Shown here: positions 30,513-33,432 of the stretch, piece after piece | Layout: every line of letters begins with the position of its first letter | How positions within the stretch are numbered: position 1 is the first letter of the stretch | From: Pleurotus ostreatus/Saccharomyces cerevisiae fusant | Lineage: Eukaryota > Opisthokonta | Reading direction: 5' to 3' | NCBI GenBank assembly: GCA_024196135.1 | Contig: JAMQCK010000257.1 | Location: 1 to 33,432 of the forward strand | Length of the DNA stretch: 33,432 nt | The notes under the pieces: generated by a model | What the model was told of the DNA's origin: nothing | Seen by the model: only the letters and a program-made list of their open reading frames with translations | The model's database searches: none | Program-made: the position numbers and the translations under genes

Positions 30513-31930
30513 CTAGCACATCCGGCGAAAGGCGCTCTCGGCCTCGGGATAGGAGGCGGTATACGTCTCCGCATGCGAAGGAACCAGTCTTGCCACCTCT
30601 GAAAAGGTCTCCGCCGTTCGACAATGCGGACGAGCTAGGTAGCGCAATACGCGAAGCGATTTCAAAGGCTCGCTGTGTAGAAGCCCGACAAGATCGTCGA
30701 GATGCCAATAACCGCTCGGGTGAATTCCAGTCCAGTCCAGTCCAGTCCTTGGAAATCCCCAATTGAGCATGCACAATGAGGCGCGGGACTGGGTCAGCAT
30801 GCGCTCGATGGCCTCGCCTTGAGGGTAACGAGGCGCTACATCAAGTCGCCTCAGCCTAGGTACGACGAGGCACTTGTAGAGCCAGGCGAAGTCGTAGTGT
30901 ATCGATCTCGGCATCAGGGTGTGCAAGTGCGGCAGATGCACAGTCCCGAGGGAGCCCTGAGGCTGGTCACAGCTATCGTGGAATATAAACTGCAAAACCT
31001 GCAGCCGGTTGCAGCGTCTCAAGATTGTAAGGATTTCTGCCGTCCCGTCGTCCAGGAAGAGACCGACGTGCGTAAGGTTCGCTATGGCGGGCGTCTAATG
31101 CGATAGGTTCTGACCACCAACGAACAGCACTCAAATGAGGTGACGAGCAGAATGAATCGTATAAGCCACGGACCGGGTTGCTCTGCCAGGGACCGACGTG
31201 GTAGGCCTCGATAGACACGCGCTCGAGAGAAGTGAAGGCGCCATGAGGGGCGACAATCAAGCGATGCAGCATTTTGGTATATCTGGAAAGCAGCAACGAG
31301 ATGCTTGACCACCGATGCGCGTTCCTTGCAACAGTCCGCATCAGGCGCTTGAGGACGGCGTTGACCTGGGTGTGCTCTCTGTAATTGGAAAGGTTCAACT
31401 CCAATGACAGTGGAAGAGACCCGGAGTATACCAGGCAGGACTTCAGGACGGCGAGAGAATTCACGTTGGGCGGCGCTATGTCTACGATCGTCCATAGTAG
31501 AGGGTAGCCTCTTGTAACGCCCAGCCAGGTTGAACAGACGTGCCCTAGAGTCAAGGCGGTCTTAGAGTAGCAATGAAGATCGTCCGGATAGAGCTCCGCG
31601 GTGACGTCGGACAGAGGGACTCCCATCAGGGGATTCGGGTCGCCACAAAGGAGAAAGAGGGCGCAGAGCAGCTCTGTGGGTAAACGGGCAATATAACATG
31701 GTCGGACGGGATCCCTGCAGCCGTCGACTATGGGTTTCTCATCAGAAATCATGCATTGAGCATAAGTAGGCACGCGAATTCACCTTTCCATTTCGAATAA
31801 TCGTCGTCGGGGAAGACTGAAAGGTATGAGCTTACGGTGAAGGGATGCGGCACAGTACCTACTTACCCATAATATTCTCAATGATCTGCGTATAGCGTCG
31901 TTGCGCCCGTGGAAGAGGTCGTTCCAAGTC
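30513..31930 (-). pseudogene. B3: F-box/LRR-like gene broken by a one-base frameshift
   Basis: The F-box is present (CYIARLPTELLCALFLLCGDPNP, VCSTWLGVTRGYPLLW) and matches B1 and B2. The frame from 31727 is open down to VRWWSEPIALDA at about 31095, where homology moves to another frame (AIANLTHVGLFLDDG, ILRRCNRLQVLQFIF), open to the stop at 30513. No intron borders fit the switch, so a single-base indel near 31086-31096 is the simplest reading. Upstream, a 33-base exon (31816-31784) and an exon ending at 31867 keep the phase-1 pattern of B1/B2, but no start codon was found. The outer left bound is approximate. It is either a recent pseudogene or a sequencing error. The C-terminal part also carries a CCAGT repeat. 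Confidence 0.65.
30728..30749 (-). repeat. pentanucleotide microsatellite inside B3
   Basis: Four copies of CCAGT (plus strand) plus a partial unit, encoding TGLDWTG on the minus strand. The unit length is not a multiple of three, so any change of one or two copies shifts the reading frame. Confidence 0.8.
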
Positions 31931-33117
31931 CGATATACGGTCAAAGCGCGATTATCTGCTCAATAGTCGTAAGCGGCAGCAAGGGGTAACGACCATCGTC
32001 CAAAGGGCCAACCTTCATCACGATATGGCTTCAAGGTGGCGCGGTAAGGCTCCTCCCATCTGCCTACGTCGCGCTTCGGCGTCCTTGCCTGTCCGAACGA
32101 TCAGAGTACGTCAAGCCAGAATGAACAGCGCACTGACCCGCGGATCGAGACAGTTCGTCGAGTCGACTCTCTGTCGAGGAGAACTATTTGACTGACCCAC
32201 GAGGAAGGAGGATGAGCAGACTCGTAAGCGCTGCATCTCCGTTCTGTCGATTCTGTTTATAAGGCAATGGGCATTCTGCACAAGGGCGGCCGGCATTGAG
32301 ACCGTGAATAGTAATTCTTACCCATAAGTGCTTCAATGATAGGATGGCAGGACCGAGGTGTTTGGACCGTAAACATGATCGCTGTTCACAGGATGGCCTT
32401 GCGGACTTCCTTCGCATGTACCTTGCAATGGAAGTAACCATACAGATCCTTCCTCCGTTCGCGAGTGGCTGGTCTTTGGATGGCCCTGCCATACATTGTT
32501 GCAGGATGAGCTCAGATGCGGGAGGTTCGCAGATTCCGGCGATGCTATGGCGAAGAGGAGAAGTTTCCGGGGTTGACGTGGTTGAGAGCAAGCCACTGCG
32601 GCAAGGCCCGGGACTGTCACATGTGACATGTCACGGTTGAAGTTCCTCGCCCAAATTTCATTCTAGTAGCAATACAGCGGTCAAGCTCATTGGACTAGAC
32701 TTGAGAGCATTGCACTGTCCGATATCACTTCGACTTCTTGTATTACTTCTACACCTACCAGCAAGTCTAAGGATGCGAACGAGCGAGACGAAAACAAGTA
32801 AGATAAGAGCCCAGCAGCTAGACCAACCAAGATTCCTAGTAAGCGTTATGGATGAACGTGAGTAAGCCACGATGCAATGGTGGTATGTATCATATGCAGG
32901 CAGGCGCAGAGAAATACGTTAGAAGGAGTGTGTGTATGTTCGTGAACAGAACGAGTAGGTAGATCGTCTGTTTGCGACGACGCGCAGAAACATAGGGTGA
33001 GAAAATGAGATGCATACGGTATAGATAGGCATTCGGGAGATGGATGGATAGAAAGCGGTATAGAGCAGAAGAGCGAGGAGTCCGAAACGACGCGACCAGC
33101 ACGGGAGGATGAGTAGA
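31931..33117. other. about 1.2 kb without a convincing gene
   Basis: Beyond the B3 5' end. Minus-strand open stretches (32184-32591, 32333-32629) show no family. Around 32285-32315 the sequence weakly resembles the block at 24293-24330 and 28400-28440 of the divergent promoters, as if the remnant of another module edge. From 32700 on it is AT-richer and probably 3' UTR of the gene ending at 33118. Confidence 0.45.
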
Positions 33118-33432
33118 TCAAGGAGGGCCTTGGCGAGGAGAAGAGAACAGAGAGAACATCTTCTCCGCGCCCTCCTTGTACTTCTTCAACTTCTTGGTCC
33201 TGTGCGGGTCGCGCTCCCTGTCCTCGCGGACGTCCGTCTCCGCACCATCCGAGGACATGCTATTCTCCCCACCGACGCTCATCGCCGACTCCTTGGACTT
33301 GAGCGAGGGTGACTCGGGCAATGTCGTAGACGGGGACGGCGTCAGGGCACCCAGACTCGACACGGTCGAAGCACCAGAAGTAGATTGCTGAAGCGCCGAC
33401 CGCGAAGTCGCGCTCGACCGCGTCGAGTATGC
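33118..33432 (-). CDS. C-terminal part of a gene running off the right edge, product unknown
   Basis: Open on the minus strand from the window edge to the TGA at 33118-33120. It is Ser/Thr-rich (STRSSATSRSALQQSTSG, LTPSPSTTLPESPSLKSKES) and then charged, with a basic end, HRTKKLKKYKEGAEKMFSLF. The composition and the long 3' flank look like the disordered tail of a larger regulatory protein. No domain is visible in the 104 residues present, so no function is assigned. Confidence 0.6.
   Translation of the reverse strand, partial: AYSTRSSATSRSALQQSTSGASTVSSLGALTPSPSTTLPESPSLKSKESAMSVGGENSMSSDGAETDVREDRERDPHRTKKLKKYKEGAEKMFSLFSSPRQGPP

Noticed and set aside
20200..32400. Transposon or retroelement origin of the repeated 12 kb block
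   Set aside because: No reverse transcriptase, transposase, integrase, terminal repeats or target-site duplications seen; the repeats are spliced gene pairs.
1..33432. tRNA, rRNA, CRISPR array or bacterial-type operon signals
   Set aside because: None found by reading; the introns and promoter style are eukaryotic.

Overview
The window comes from a filamentous basidiomycete, most likely an Agaricomycete. Genes are compact and broken by many introns of about 45-70 bases with GT...AG borders and CTGAY-like branch sites. Coding DNA is GC-rich, and no bacterial operon features, rRNA or tRNA were seen. Gene models were spliced by eye from the sequence; introns of the longest genes are approximate.

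Layout. 1-470 (-): 5' part of an aldo-keto reductase. 891-3665 (-): secreted acid-sphingomyelinase-like phosphodiesterase. 3748-4372 (-): doubtful small gene. 4477-6852 (-): unrecognised, probably nuclear protein with an AT-hook-like motif, basic clusters and a C-terminal array of psi-K-x-E (SUMO-type) motifs. 7618-12023 (+): large protein with a helical N-terminus, a canonical EF-hand loop, two ZZ-type zinc fingers and a coiled coil. 12383-13625 and 14083-15324 (+): tandem duplicated Ayr1-like short-chain dehydrogenases. 15614-16868 (+): small fungal protein-kinase-like gene. 17054-19249 (+): conserved TPR-like protein of unknown function. 19564-20182 (-): acidic, probably nuclear small protein.

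The right third (about 20.2-32.3 kb) is the unusual part. Three copies of a two-gene module lie in tandem. Each has gene A on the plus strand (LRR-like protein, no F-box seen) facing gene B on the minus strand (F-box plus LRR-like protein), with stop codons only 27 to about 135 bases apart. Copies 1 and 2 keep the same intron positions and phases in both genes and share an A-gene promoter block. The first half of A1 and A2 is nearly identical, while the second, LRR-like half has diverged strongly. Copy 3 is the most diverged: A3 has a different N-terminus and B3 carries a one-base frameshift plus a pentanucleotide repeat. This looks like a fast-evolving paired F-box/LRR cluster and is the best candidate for an undescribed system. 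The right end holds about 1.2 kb without a clear gene and the 3' end of a gene running off the window (33118-33432, -).
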